64,000 nucleotides of DNA from Microvirga sp. 3-52 (GCF_018383585.1 NZ_JAHAMK010000002.1:235396-299395); one strand, 5' to 3'. Counted from the stretch's first letter, positions 1 through 8,456 are shown. Notes: generated by a model not told the origin, from the sequence alone. Numbers and translations are program-made.

Positions 1-40
1 TGAACTGGACCAGCGTGGCGCCAACACCCCCACCTCCAAC

Positions 41-61
41 TCCTCCCCACAAGGGGGAGGA
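41..61. repeat. C/G-rich hairpin repeat unit
   Basis: TCCTCCCC and GGGGAGGA face each other across the five-base loop ACAAG. The hairpin lies about 30 bases beyond the stop of the permease at 92-934. No T-run follows on either strand, so a canonical intrinsic terminator is not supported. It may mark the operon end or be a dispersed intergenic palindrome. Confidence 0.5.
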
Positions 62-91
62 GGGCTAGTCCTGCTTTACGAGGCCGCCTCA

Positions 92-934
92 TCAATGCGC
101 CGGCTGCTGCTTCGCCCGGGTGACGATCTGCGTCGGGTTGACGAAGCGCAGCGCGATGATGAGCCAGACCAGGGTGGTCACCATGTAGATCACCGCCATG
201 GCATCAATGGACTGCACGGCGCGCACGCCTGCGGCGAAGACCGCATAATAGAGTGCGACGACGAGTGTCGTGCTGGTCGGCCCCGCCACCAGGAAGGTCA
301 GCTCGAACATGGCGATGGTGCGCACGAGCACCAGCAGCAAAGCCGCGAGCATGCCGGGCAGGAGCAGCGGCAGGAGCACATGGATGAAGAGCTTGAAGGT
401 ACTGGCGCCGAACACCCGCGCGGCCGCCTCGATCTTCGGGTCGATCTGCTCGATGAACGGGATCATGACGAGGATCACGAAGGGAACGGTCGGCACGAGA
501 TTGGCCGCCACCACGCCCCAGAACGTTCCCGCGAGGCCGGTCTGATAGAGCACCGTCGCGAGCGGAATGCCGAAGGTGATCGGCGGGATGAGCAGCGGCA
601 GAAGGAAGAGCAGGACGAGAAGCCGCTTGCCCGGAAAATCGCGGCGCGCCAGCGCATAGGCCGCCGTGATGCCGAGCGTTCCTGAGATGATCACCACGGC
701 CGCGATGACCTGGAACGTGACCATCAGGATATCCCAGAGCTGGAACTCGCTCCAGGCGGAGGAATACCAGCGCGTGGTGAAAGCCACCGGCAGCCATGTG
801 CCGAGCCAGCGGGTGGCAAACGAGCTCGTCACCACGGTGGCGATCATGGCGAACAGGTTGATGACGAAGAAGCCGACCAGGAACCAGATGGCCGCCGCCC
901 AGAGCTTGGAGCCGAGTGTCGTGTCGCGGATCAT
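92..934 (-). CDS. ABC transporter permease, PotC/FbpB-like (second permease of the uxaC operon)
   Basis: This 280-residue inner-membrane permease is the distal gene of the operon uxaC, binding protein, ATPase, permease, permease. It is strongly hydrophobic with about six membrane spans, and has the typical inner-membrane-component loop around EAAARVFGAS that contacts the ATPase. The family is the binding-protein-dependent importer group of PotC (spermidine), FbpB (iron) and AfuB (sugar phosphate). The ATG at 934 lies 5 bases beyond the stop of the preceding permease, suggesting translational coupling. Substrate cannot be read from the permease. Its location next to glucuronate isomerase suggests a uronate or a related acidic sugar; that is inference. 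Confidence 0.85.
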   Translation of the reverse strand: MIRDTTLGSKLWAAAIWFLVGFFVINLFAMIATVVTSSFATRWLGTWLPVAFTTRWYSSAWSEFQLWDILMVTFQVIAAVVIISGTLGITAAYALARRDFPGKRLLVLLFLLPLLIPPITFGIPLATVLYQTGLAGTFWGVVAANLVPTVPFVILVMIPFIEQIDPKIEAAARVFGASTFKLFIHVLLPLLLPGMLAALLLVLVRTIAMFELTFLVAGPTSTTLVVALYYAVFAAGVRAVQSIDAMAVIYMVTTLVWLIIALRFVNPTQIVTRAKQQPAH

Positions 935-939
935 CGGCT

Positions 940-1854
940 TTACCCTTTCGCGCCGGAAGCAGGACCACGGTAGAACAGGCCGCGGGATGCGAGCACCGCC
1001 AGCACGATGCCGAGCTGGACGAAGCCCATGATCATCGCGATCGCCGAGGCCATGGAGTAGTCGTATTCCTCGAAGGCCGCCGTTGCCGCGGCGATCGAGA
1101 TGACGCGGGTGACGCCTGCGGGTTCGCCCAGCAGCACCGCCGAGGGGAACACCGAGAAGGCCTGCACGAAGGACAGGCAGAAGGTGATGGCGAAACCCGG
1201 CATCAGCAGCGGCAGATAGACATGGCGGAAGCGCTGCCATGCGCTGGCACCCAGCGTCGCCGCCGCCTGCTCGAGCGCCGGATCGATGCCCGTCACGTAG
1301 GACAGGGTCAGCAGGAAGGTGAACGGGAAGCCCGTGATCACCAGCGAGGCGAAGACACCCCAGTAATTGTGAACGAGCTTCAGGGGCTGCGAGATCAGCC
1401 CGAAGGTGATGAGGGTGCGGTTGAACCAGCCCTGAGGGCCGAGATAGTTCAACAGGCCTTCGGCCACGAGGACCGTGCCGAGCGTGATCGGCAGGACGAG
1501 GATCGTGGTCAGAAGGCGCTGGCGCCGCATGAGGCGCACGCGGAACGCGATCGGCACCGCGAGCAGCAGGTTGAGGAGCGTGACGGGAATCGCGAGCCGG
1601 AGCGTGTTGGCGATCGTGTCGTAGAGAAACGGATCGGAGAAAAAGCGCCTGTAGTTGGCCAGCCAGTCGCCGCCGGCTTTCGGCTCGAAGGAGAGGACGA
1701 AGCCGAAGGCGAAGGGATAGACGAAGAGCAGCAGGCTGAAGATCGCCGCCGGGATGACGAGCAGGGTGACCGCATCGAAGCCCCGGGCGGCCAGACGCTG
1801 GCGCAGGCTGGGACCGTGCTCGACCGGGGCTGCGGGCGCGAGAGCGTCCATCAC
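940..1854 (-). CDS. ABC transporter permease, PotB-like (first permease of the uxaC operon)
   Basis: This protein of 304 residues has a cytoplasmic N-terminal stretch of about 30 residues, then about six hydrophobic segments and the conserved permease loop with EQAAATLGAS that docks on the ATPase. It pairs with the permease at 92-934 to form the membrane channel. Its ATG overlaps the stop of the ATPase gene by 4 bases, a usual sign of one translation unit. The family (PotB, CysU, FbpB-type permeases) is clear; the substrate is not determined by sequence. Start could be either of two adjacent ATG codons. Confidence 0.85.
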   Translation of the reverse strand: MMDALAPAAPVEHGPSLRQRLAARGFDAVTLLVIPAAIFSLLLFVYPFAFGFVLSFEPKAGGDWLANYRRFFSDPFLYDTIANTLRLAIPVTLLNLLLAVPIAFRVRLMRRQRLLTTILVLPITLGTVLVAEGLLNYLGPQGWFNRTLITFGLISQPLKLVHNYWGVFASLVITGFPFTFLLTLSYVTGIDPALEQAAATLGASAWQRFRHVYLPLLMPGFAITFCLSFVQAFSVFPSAVLLGEPAGVTRVISIAAATAAFEEYDYSMASAIAMIMGFVQLGIVLAVLASRGLFYRGPASGAKG

Positions 1855-2936
1855 TGCCTCCCCTGGATCGGCTCCGCGAAGACGAGGACGCGCTGGTCGT
1901 CCGCCCGCAGGTGCACCGGGGATCCGGGCTCCACCGACTGATGGGACCGGAACACGAAATCGAGTCCGCCGCGCGAATGGGCGGTGCCGACGAATTCGCG
2001 GCCGCGATACTCGATGGTATCGACCGTCGCGGCAATGGCGTTCTGTCCCGCCTCGCCGACCATGAGGTCGTCCGGACGGACGGCCGCGTAGGCTGCGGCG
2101 CCGGTGGACAGGCTTTCGCGGGCGACGCCGCTGATCCGCGCGCCTTCCACGTCGAGAACGACACGGCTGCCGTCGCTTCCGACCACCTTCCCTTGCAGCT
2201 TGTTGCGGAAGCCCATGAAGTCGGCCACGTCGAGATGGGCCGGAGCTTCGTAAAGCTCCTTCGGCGTCCCGGCCTGCCGGACGACGCCGTCGCGCAGCAC
2301 CACGATGCGGTCGGCGAGCGACAGGGCCTCGTCCTGGTCGTGGGTCACGTAGATGGTCGTGGCGCCGAGCTCGTTGTGGATGCGCCGGATCTCCGCACGC
2401 ATCTCGAGACGCAGCTTGGCATCGAGGTTGGACAGGGGCTCGTCCATCAGCACGAGCGGCGGCTCGATGACGATGGCGCGGGCGATCGCCACGCGCTGCT
2501 GCTGGCCGCCGGAGAGCTGGCCCGGCAGCTTGTTCTCCTGCCCCCCGAGGCGGACGAGGTTCAGGGCCTCATCGACCTTGCGGTCGATCTCCGCCTTGGG
2601 CTTGCCCCGCATCTTGAGGCCGAAGCCGATGTTCTGGCGCACGTTGAGATGGGGAAAGAGCGCGTAGTTCTGGAACACCATCCCGAACCCGCGCTCCTCG
2701 GGACGCAGCGTGTCGACCCGGCTCTTGTCGAGCCAGATCGCTCCGCCGGTCACAGGCAGAAGACCCGCGATGCAGTTCAACGTCGTCGACTTCCCGCACC
2801 CCGACGGCCCGAGCAGCGCGATGAACTCGCGCCTCCGGATCGTGAGAGAGACGTCGCGCAGAGCGTTGAGCGCCCCGAAATCGCGGCTCACGCGATCGAG
2901 CCGGACTTCGTCGAACTGGGAAAGGGCTATGGTCAT
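1851..2936 (-). CDS. ABC transporter ATP-binding protein, PotA/FbpC-like
   Basis: ATPase of the importer encoded by the flanking genes, 361 residues. Walker [10 protein letters not shown] lies at residues 43-51, the ABC signature LSGGQQQR at 140-147 and Walker B VLMDEP at 161-166. A C-terminal extension of about 120 residues after the nucleotide-binding domain matches the TOBE regulatory domain of the PotA/UgpC/FbpC group, so full length agrees with that family. It precedes the two permease genes and follows the binding-protein gene after a 250-base gap that holds a repeat element. The ATPase supplies energy at the inner face of the membrane. Specificity is inferred only from the neighbouring uronate genes. 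Confidence 0.9.
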   Translation of the reverse strand: MTIALSQFDEVRLDRVSRDFGALNALRDVSLTIRRREFIALLGPSGCGKSTTLNCIAGLLPVTGGAIWLDKSRVDTLRPEERGFGMVFQNYALFPHLNVRQNIGFGLKMRGKPKAEIDRKVDEALNLVRLGGQENKLPGQLSGGQQQRVAIARAIVIEPPLVLMDEPLSNLDAKLRLEMRAEIRRIHNELGATTIYVTHDQDEALSLADRIVVLRDGVVRQAGTPKELYEAPAHLDVADFMGFRNKLQGKVVGSDGSRVVLDVEGARISGVARESLSTGAAAYAAVRPDDLMVGEAGQNAIAATVDTIEYRGREFVGTAHSRGGLDFVFRSHQSVEPGSPVHLRADDQRVLVFAEPIQGRQ

Positions 2937-2947
2937 CGCGGGTCCTT

Positions 2948-3170
2948 GTTCTTAGGTCGTGTCTCGGTTCGTATTCACTGCCATTCGCAGGCCGTCATCC
3001 GCCCCGTCATGGCCGGGCCCGTCCCGGCCATCCCGATGCTGAAAAGCGCTGCGCTTTACGTATCGGGATCACCGGCACAAGGCCGGTGATGACGTCGAGA
3101 GGGTGTCAATCCCAGCCTCACAGCCGCCGGGGATGACAGGGAAATTCAAACCAAGACACGACCGGTTCTT
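2948..3170. mobile_element. Candidate MITE-like element between binding-protein and ATPase genes
   Basis: Inverted ends lie at 2955-2969 (GGTCGTGTCTCGGTT) and 3149-3163 (AACCAAGACACGACC), matching at 14 of 15 positions. GTTCTT occurs directly outside both ends (2948-2953 and 3165-3170), each separated by one base, like a target duplication. Inside, two 32-base half-units at about 3006-3037 and 3062-3093 face each other; each is itself palindromic, and they resemble the repeats at 8.0-8.4 kb. No coding capacity is present. The element interrupts the space between two genes of one operon. It could instead be an untransposed extragenic palindrome. Confidence 0.4.
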
Positions 3171-3189
3171 GGTCTTAGCTGCGCGGGTC

Positions 3190-4377
3190 TTACTTGCGCT
3201 TGCCGCCGCCGATTTGCTCGTCCCACATGCGGAAGGCGACGACCATCTGCTCGGGCTGGAGCGGCAACTCGATCGGGTTCTCGGCGATCCACTTCTCGTA
3301 TTCGGGACGGCCGAATTCCTTAATGGCGGCTTGGCTCTCCGGCGGTGCCATGTCGAGGGTCACGCCTTTCACGGCAGGCCCCGGATAGAAGTAGCCCTCG
3401 TCATAGGTGTAGGCCTGCTGCTCCTTGGTGAGCAGGAAGTTCATGAGGTCGAGGAGAACCGCCACCTTCTCGTTTGACAGGCCCCGAGGCACGCACATGT
3501 AGTGAGCGTCCGCCACCCAGTGGAAGCCCTTGAGCGCCGCCACCTTCGCCTCCTTCGGCACGACGCCGAGAACGCGCGGGTTGATGTCCCAGCCGGTGGT
3601 CGACACGGTCATGTCGCGGGAGCCTTCGCCGAGCTCCTTCATCACCGCGCCGGTGCCCGACGGGTAATATTCGACGTTCTGCCCCAGCTCCTTCAGGAAG
3701 GCCCAGGTCTTGTCCCAGCCCTTGGCCGGGTCCTGCGGATTGCTGTCGCCCAGGATGTAGGGCAGGCCCATGATGAAGGTGCGGCCGGGACCGGAATTGG
3801 CCGGACGCGCATAGAGGAAGCGTCCCGGATTGGCCTTGGTGTAGGCCAGGAGCTCCTCGGCCGTGGTCGGCACGTTCTTGACCTTGTCGGGCATGTATTC
3901 GAGCAGCGGACCCGACGGATAGTAGGTCACGACGACGCCCTGCCCTTTGGCCAGGCCCTGCATCTTGGCCGCGGCCGGAAGGTAGATGTCGTCGAGCTTC
4001 GGCAGCGCGTTCGCGTGGCCCGGGATCAGGTCGACCCAGAGCTTCTGCTCGATGCCGGCGGAGAGCGCATCGGTGCCGGTGAGCACGAGGTCGATGTCGA
4101 CGCGGCCGGCATCCTGCTGCGCCTTGATCTTGCCCGCGAGTTCCGGCGCGGTCGCCTTGGTGAAGGTGATGCGCGATACGACGTTGGGCTTCGCCTTGCG
4201 GTAGTTCTCGATGGCCTTCTGCGTCAGCGCCAGGTTTCCGGCAACGTCGATGACGTTGAGGGTAACCGGGCTCGTGGGCAGGGTCGCCTGCGCAAAGCTA
4301 GGCCCGCCGAGGGCCGCAACGCCTGCGGCGCCGGCGACACCGCCGACGAAAGTCCGCCTGGTGATCAGGTTCGTCAT
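3190..4377 (-). CDS. Periplasmic substrate-binding protein of the uxaC-linked ABC importer (PotD/AfuA-like)
   Basis: Family 1-type extracellular binding protein, about 395 residues. The N-terminus has a Tat-type signal (TRRTFVGG followed by a hydrophobic Ala/Gly stretch and PSFAQA cleavage region), so the protein is probably exported folded. The ATG at 4377 is preferred because GGGAGGA lies just upstream; an upstream in-frame ATG at 4410 adds 11 residues that would precede the signal. It lies 51 bases after uxaC. Related binding proteins carry spermidine, ferric iron or sugar phosphates. Linkage to uxaC suggests a hexuronate or derivative, which is inference. Confidence 0.82.
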   Translation of the reverse strand: MTNLITRRTFVGGVAGAAGVAALGGPSFAQATLPTSPVTLNVIDVAGNLALTQKAIENYRKAKPNVVSRITFTKATAPELAGKIKAQQDAGRVDIDLVLTGTDALSAGIEQKLWVDLIPGHANALPKLDDIYLPAAAKMQGLAKGQGVVVTYYPSGPLLEYMPDKVKNVPTTAEELLAYTKANPGRFLYARPANSGPGRTFIMGLPYILGDSNPQDPAKGWDKTWAFLKELGQNVEYYPSGTGAVMKELGEGSRDMTVSTTGWDINPRVLGVVPKEAKVAALKGFHWVADAHYMCVPRGLSNEKVAVLLDLMNFLLTKEQQAYTYDEGYFYPGPAVKGVTLDMAPPESQAAIKEFGRPEYEKWIAENPIELPLQPEQMVVAFRMWDEQIGGGKRK

Positions 4378-4428
4378 GGTCTTCCTCCCGTTCTGTGCGA
4401 CATGGCTCATTTTCGGCCCTGTCCCGTG

Positions 4429-5832
4429 TCACAGCTTGTAGGCCTCTTTCGCGAGGCGATAGGCGAGATCATAGGCTAACTCGTGCGCCTCATCCTCTTC
4501 GAGGCGATGGGTCGTCACGAGGTTGGCGAGATAGGCGCAGTCGACGCGGCGTGCCACGTCGTGCCGCGCCGGAATGGACAGATAGGCCCGCGTGTCGTCG
4601 TTGAAGCCGACCGTGTTGTAGAAGCCTGCCGTCTCGGTGGTGAGTTCCCGGAAGCGGCGCATGCCTTCGGGCGAATCGAAGAACCACCAGGCGGGACCAA
4701 GCTTCAACGCCGGATAATGGCCCGCCAGCGGCGCCAGTTCGCGCGAATAGCTCGTCTCGTCCAGGGTGAAGACGATGAGCGTGAAGTCGGGCTCGTTGCC
4801 GAACCGGTCGAGCAGCGGTTTCAACGCGCGGACATAATCCGTCTGGAGCGGGATGTCGGCGCCCATGTCCCGACCGAAGCGGCGATAGAGCGCATCGTTG
4901 TGATTGCGGAAGGAACCGGGATGGATCTGCATGACCATGCCGTCCTCCACGCTCATCGCCGCCATTTCCGTCAGCATCTGAGCCCGGAACAGCTCCGCAT
5001 CCTCGGAATTCGCATCTCCCGTCGAGACGCGGCGGAACAGGGCCTCGGCATCGGTCGGCGAAAGATTGGCAGTCCGGGCCGTGGGGTGGCCGTGATCGGT
5101 GGAGGTCGCACCATAATCGCGGAAGAAGGCGCGCCGCTTCCGATGCGCGTCCAGATAGCCGCTCCAGGTCGCGGTATCGCAGCCGGTGATTTCGCCGAAT
5201 CGCACGAGGTTCTGGCGGAATCCTTCGAATTCGGGATCGATGACCGGGTCCGGACGATAGGCCGTCACCACGCGCCCCTTCCAGCCCGATTGCCGGATGG
5301 TCTCGTGATGCTTCAGCGGGTCGAGCGGGCTTTCCGTCGTGGCGATGGCCTCGATCCGGAAGCGCTCGAAGAGCGCGCGCGGGCGGAACGCCGGCGTCCG
5401 CAACGCCTCGTCGATCCGGTCGTAATAGGCGTCCGCGTTCGCGGCCGACAGCCGCTCCGTGAAGCCGAACAGGGTCGCGAAGGTATGATCGAGCCAGGCA
5501 CGCGTGGGCGTGCCGCGGAAGAGATGATAGTGCGACGCGAAACGACGCCAGATCGCCCGCGGGTCGCTCTCGACGGGGCTGCCGTCCTTCGTTGCAATCC
5601 CGAGCTCTTCGAGCCGCACGCCCTGGCTGTAGAGCATGCGAAACACATAGTGGTCGGGAATGACGAACAGCGTCGCCGGATCCGGAAAGGGTTCGTTCTC
5701 CGCATACCAGCGCGGATCCGTGTGGCCATGCGGCGACACGATGGGCAGGTCCCGGACTTGCCCATAGAGTCTGCGCGCCACCTCGCGAGTGGCGGGATCG
5801 ACAGGAAACAGCCGGTCCGGGTGGATCAGCAT
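4429..5832 (-). CDS. uxaC: Glucuronate (uronate) isomerase
   Basis: UxaC interconverts D-glucuronate and D-fructuronate (and galacturonate and tagaturonate), the first cytoplasmic step of hexuronate breakdown. The 467-residue length is the family norm. The metal-site motif SPHGHTDP lies near the N-terminus, with His35 and His37 as likely ligands. Start 5832 (sequence begins MLIHPDRLFP) is chosen over an upstream extension to 5952 because the extension crosses the promoter and operator and lacks family similarity; AAGGGA precedes the chosen start. It is the first gene of a minus-strand operon that continues into an ABC importer, and diverges from gntR and uxuA. Confidence 0.93.
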   Translation of the reverse strand: MLIHPDRLFPVDPATREVARRLYGQVRDLPIVSPHGHTDPRWYAENEPFPDPATLFVIPDHYVFRMLYSQGVRLEELGIATKDGSPVESDPRAIWRRFASHYHLFRGTPTRAWLDHTFATLFGFTERLSAANADAYYDRIDEALRTPAFRPRALFERFRIEAIATTESPLDPLKHHETIRQSGWKGRVVTAYRPDPVIDPEFEGFRQNLVRFGEITGCDTATWSGYLDAHRKRRAFFRDYGATSTDHGHPTARTANLSPTDAEALFRRVSTGDANSEDAELFRAQMLTEMAAMSVEDGMVMQIHPGSFRNHNDALYRRFGRDMGADIPLQTDYVRALKPLLDRFGNEPDFTLIVFTLDETSYSRELAPLAGHYPALKLGPAWWFFDSPEGMRRFRELTTETAGFYNTVGFNDDTRAYLSIPARHDVARRVDCAYLANLVTTHRLEEDEAHELAYDLAYRLAKEAYKL

Positions 5833-5896
5833 CGCGTACTCCCTTGGCCCTTCGCTCGAGCCTTTACAGGCCGGTTCCGAGCATCTCGTTGAGCAA

Positions 5897-5925
5897 ACCT
5901 TAAAACGATCCGAGGTCCGTTGCAA
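5897..5925 (-). promoter_or_regulatory. Candidate promoter for the uxaC-ABC operon
   Basis: On the minus strand TTGCAA (5925-5920) and TAAGGT (5902-5897) are separated by 17 bases, a plausible housekeeping promoter about 65 bases before the uxaC start. Its upstream edge abuts the operator at 5926. The match is moderate (4/6 and 3/6 to consensus). Confidence 0.4.
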
Positions 5926-5943
5926 TGGTCTACTAGTATGGTA
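5926..5943. promoter_or_regulatory. UxuR/ExuR-like GntR operator between uxaC and gntR
   Basis: TGGTCTACTA at 5926-5935 matches 8 of 10 bases of TGGTATACCA, the core recognised by UxuR/ExuR regulators. An overlapping second half, TAGTATGGTA (5934-5943), and the perfect 8-base palindrome TACTAGTA (5931-5938) form a compound site. It lies between the uxaC promoter and the start of gntR, so a bound repressor could control both directions. Confidence 0.55.
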
Positions 5944-5954
5944 GTGTGCCACTT

Positions 5955-6683
5955 ATGACGAATGGACTTTCCCTTGCGAAGCTCGATCTCAGCCGAGAAC
6001 CCATGGCGCGGCAGGTCACGCGCGCGCTTCGTCAGGCCATCGTCAGCATGAAGATTTCGCCCGGCGAAATGCTCTCCGAACAGGATCTTGCGCAGCGATT
6101 CGGGGTCAGCCGCTCTCCCGTGCGCGAGGCGCTGATCAAACTGAGCGAAGCCGGTCTCGTACGGGTCCTGCCGCAGCGGGGGACCCAGGTGGTCAAGATT
6201 TCCCGCGCCGCCGTCGAGGATGCCCGCTTCATCCGCGAGGCGGTCGAATGCGCCGTCGTGCGGGAGGCTGCCCTCAAGGCTTCTCCCGCGATGCTCACGG
6301 AACTGAACGCCAACCTGGCACGGCAGCGCCGTGCCCAGCGCTCGGTATCCTCAGACGATTTCATGGCCCTCGACGAGGACTTTCACCGCCTCCTGGCGGA
6401 AACGGCCGGTCGCCCCGCCGCCTGGCACATGATCGAGGATGTCAAACCGCAGATGGACCGGGTGCGATATCTCGATGTGAAGCAGGCGACCCCGCGCCAC
6501 CTCATCGTGGCGCAGCACGCCATGATCGTCGACGCCATCAAGGCGTCCGATCCGGCGGCGGCCGAAAAGGCCATGCATCAGCATCTCAGCGAGATCCTGC
6601 GCTCCCTGCCCGAGCTTGCCGCCAAACATCCGGACCTCTTCGAGCCTGAGGCCCGTGCGCTGCCGGAGGTGCTCAGCGCGTGA
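5955..6683 (+). CDS. GntR-family (FadR/FCD subfamily) regulator of hexuronate genes
   Basis: Transcriptional regulator of about 242 residues. The N-terminal winged helix-turn-helix carries the GntR pattern SEQDLAQRFGVSRSPVREAL. The C-terminal all-helical FCD ligand domain contains the usual Asp/His metal-ligand pattern (DEDFH, then later His residues). It lies between divergent uxaC and uxuA, so the likely effector is a hexuronate-pathway intermediate such as fructuronate; this role is inferred from position and family (UxuR, ExuR). An in-frame GTG at 5946 would add three residues; neither start has a strong ribosome site. It is followed after 68 bases by uxuA and probably co-transcribed with it. 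Confidence 0.85.
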   Translation: MTNGLSLAKLDLSREPMARQVTRALRQAIVSMKISPGEMLSEQDLAQRFGVSRSPVREALIKLSEAGLVRVLPQRGTQVVKISRAAVEDARFIREAVECAVVREAALKASPAMLTELNANLARQRRAQRSVSSDDFMALDEDFHRLLAETAGRPAAWHMIEDVKPQMDRVRYLDVKQATPRHLIVAQHAMIVDAIKASDPAAAEKAMHQHLSEILRSLPELAAKHPDLFEPEARALPEVLSA

Positions 6684-6751
6684 CCTCAGCCAAAGACGAA
6701 TTCAGAACCTCCGCCGACGCCCGAGTTCGGCCTAACGTTTAAGAGGCAATC

Positions 6752-7948
6752 ATGGAACAGACCTGGCGCTGGTTCGGCCCTGACGATGTCGTTCAGCTTT
6801 CCCATATCCGCCAAACCGGCGCGACGGGCATCGTCACCGCGCTGCATCAGATTCCCTATGGCGTGATCTGGAGCGTCGAGGAGATCGAGAAGCGTAAAGC
6901 GCTCATCGCCGCCGATCCCTCGCTCGGATTGCGCTGGAGCGTAGTCGAGAGCCTGCCGATCCACGAGCGCATCAAGATCGGCGAAGGCGACCTGACGTCC
7001 CTTTTCGACAATTACCGCCAGTCGATGCGCAACTTGGCGCAATGCGGCGTCACGACGATCTGCTACAATTTCATGCCCGTGGTCGATTGGACAAGGACAG
7101 AGCTGGCCTACCCGCTTCCCGGCGGCGCGACGGCGCTGCGCTTCAATGTCCATGAATTCGCGGCCTTCGATTGCTTCATGCTGGAGCGCCTCGGCGCAGA
7201 AGCGGACTATTCGTCCGACGTTCTGACACGCGCGAAGGATTGGCATCTCCGCTCATCGGAAGCCGACCGGCGCAAACTTTTGTCGAACATCATGGCAGGC
7301 CTGCCGGGCGCCTATGACAGGTACGACGTTCCGGGCCTGCGCGCGATGCTCGATCGCTACAGGGATATCGATGCCGCGGCCCTTCGCGAAAATCTCGCCC
7401 GCTTCCTGCGGGAGGTGATCCCGACAGCGGAAGAAGTCGGGATCCGGATGTGCATCCATCCCGACGATCCGCCGCGCCCGCTCATGGGCCTGCCGCGCAT
7501 CGTGTCCAACGCGGAGGACATCGCCTTCATCCTCGGCGCCGTCGATTCGCCGAGCAACGGGCTCACGCTCTGCAGCGGTTCCCTTGGGGCCAATCCAGTC
7601 AACGACGTTCCGGCCATTGCGAAGCGGTTCGCAGAGCGGATCTGGTTCGCCCATTTGCGCAATGTTGCGAAGGACCCGGACGGCTCATTCATGGAAGCGG
7701 ATCATCTCGGCGGCGATACGGGCATGGTGGCCCTGGTCACGGTGCTGCTCGAAGAGCAGAAGCGCCGGAAGGATGCGGGCGAACAGCACTGGCGAATTCC
7801 CATGCGCCCGGACCATGGGCACGAGCTCCTGGATGACGTGGGCAGGCCCACGCATCCCGGTTATCCCATCATCGGCCGCCTGAGAGGCCTCGCCGAACTG
7901 CGCGGCGTGATGCAAGCCGTCTCGGCACTGCGCGGCTTGCCGCTTTAG
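6752..7948 (+). CDS. uxuA: Mannonate dehydratase
   Basis: UxuA dehydrates D-mannonate to 2-keto-3-deoxygluconate, the last step specific to glucuronate breakdown. The 398-residue length, the N-terminus MEQTWRWFGPDDVV and the central HPDDPP metal-site region fit the family, which has a TIM-barrel fold and uses Mn2+ or Fe2+. GAGG lies 7 bases before the ATG. It follows gntR on the same strand. The enzyme that links UxaC to UxuA, fructuronate reductase (UxuB), is not in this window, so it must be encoded elsewhere or replaced by another oxidoreductase. Confidence 0.95.
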   Translation: MEQTWRWFGPDDVVQLSHIRQTGATGIVTALHQIPYGVIWSVEEIEKRKALIAADPSLGLRWSVVESLPIHERIKIGEGDLTSLFDNYRQSMRNLAQCGVTTICYNFMPVVDWTRTELAYPLPGGATALRFNVHEFAAFDCFMLERLGAEADYSSDVLTRAKDWHLRSSEADRRKLLSNIMAGLPGAYDRYDVPGLRAMLDRYRDIDAAALRENLARFLREVIPTAEEVGIRMCIHPDDPPRPLMGLPRIVSNAEDIAFILGAVDSPSNGLTLCSGSLGANPVNDVPAIAKRFAERIWFAHLRNVAKDPDGSFMEADHLGGDTGMVALVTVLLEEQKRRKDAGEQHWRIPMRPDHGHELLDDVGRPTHPGYPIIGRLRGLAELRGVMQAVSALRGLPL

Positions 7949-8016
7949 AGGGAGTAATCCCGGCATTCCGTGGCTCATCCCGGATAGCCCCTCCCCGTCG
8001 TCACCTCGTCCACGTC

Positions 8017-8097
8017 GTCACCGGCCTTGTGCCGGTGAGCCCGATAACGAGAAGCGCCGCGCCTCACGGGTCGGGATGGCCGGCACGACGCCGGATG
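8017..8097. repeat. Extragenic palindromic repeat, copy 1 of the 8-kb cluster
   Basis: A left half-unit with GTCACCGGCCTTGTGCCGGTGA, a short spacer with GCGCCGCGCCTCA, and a facing right half TCGGGATGGCCGGCACGACG. Each half is self-complementary and the two halves face each other. This is the most degenerate copy at its right end. The stretch 7949-8456 holds only these repeats and no gene I can support. Confidence 0.7.
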
Positions 8098-8124
8098 AGC
8101 CGCAGCCTCTCACTCCCCTCCAAC

Positions 8125-8213
8125 GTCATCACCGGCCTTGTGCCGGTGATCCCGATCCTGTGGAGCGCCGCGCCTCACCGCATCGGGATGGCCGGGTCAA
8201 GCCCGGCCATGAC
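8125..8213. repeat. Extragenic palindromic repeat, copy 2
   Basis: Full unit. GTCATCACCGGCCTTGTGCC begins the left half, a spacer with GAGCGCCGCGCCTCA follows, and the right half ends in GCCCGGCCATGAC. The outer ends GTCAT and ATGAC are complementary, so the whole unit can fold on itself as well as each half. Confidence 0.75.
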
Positions 8214-8331
8214 GTGAGAGGATATGACGAAGGCAGGTGCGGGACGAAGACGGGTGTGACCCAGGACAGTGTCCTGCCCCACCGCGTCATCACCGTTCCC
8301 GCCCAGTCTCACCGGCCCTCGTACCCTCCAC

Positions 8332-8419
8332 GTCATCACCGGGCTCGTCCCGGTGATCCCGATCGGAAAAGCGCGGCGCCTCATCGGATCGGGATGGCCG
8401 GCACAAGGCCGGCCATGAC
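8332..8419. repeat. Extragenic palindromic repeat, copy 3
   Basis: Full unit of 88 bases running from GTCATCACCGGGCTCG to GGCCGGCCATGAC, with the same spacer core (GCGCGGCGCCTCA). A broken half-unit (GTCATCACCGTTCCCGCC) lies just upstream near 8286. The unit ends 37 bases before the stop of the convergently reading M20 gene. Confidence 0.75.
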
Positions 8420-8456
8420 GGGAGAGCGTGTCATTCCCAGGCGGAGCGCAACAAGG

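Noticed and set aside
92-2164. A 690-codon frame joining the second permease to upstream sequence
   Set aside because: Only the part from 934 downwards is permease-like; the rest is out of frame with the real permease at 940-1854.
8262-8276. CAGGACAGTGTCCTG near-palindrome
   Set aside because: A 7-base arm around a single base, isolated and not next to a promoter; likely part of the repeat-rich filler.
8017-8419. Repeated units as a possible CRISPR array
   Set aside because: Units are about 85 bases, unequal in spacing, internally palindromic and degenerate; no short direct repeats with uniform spacers and no cas genes.
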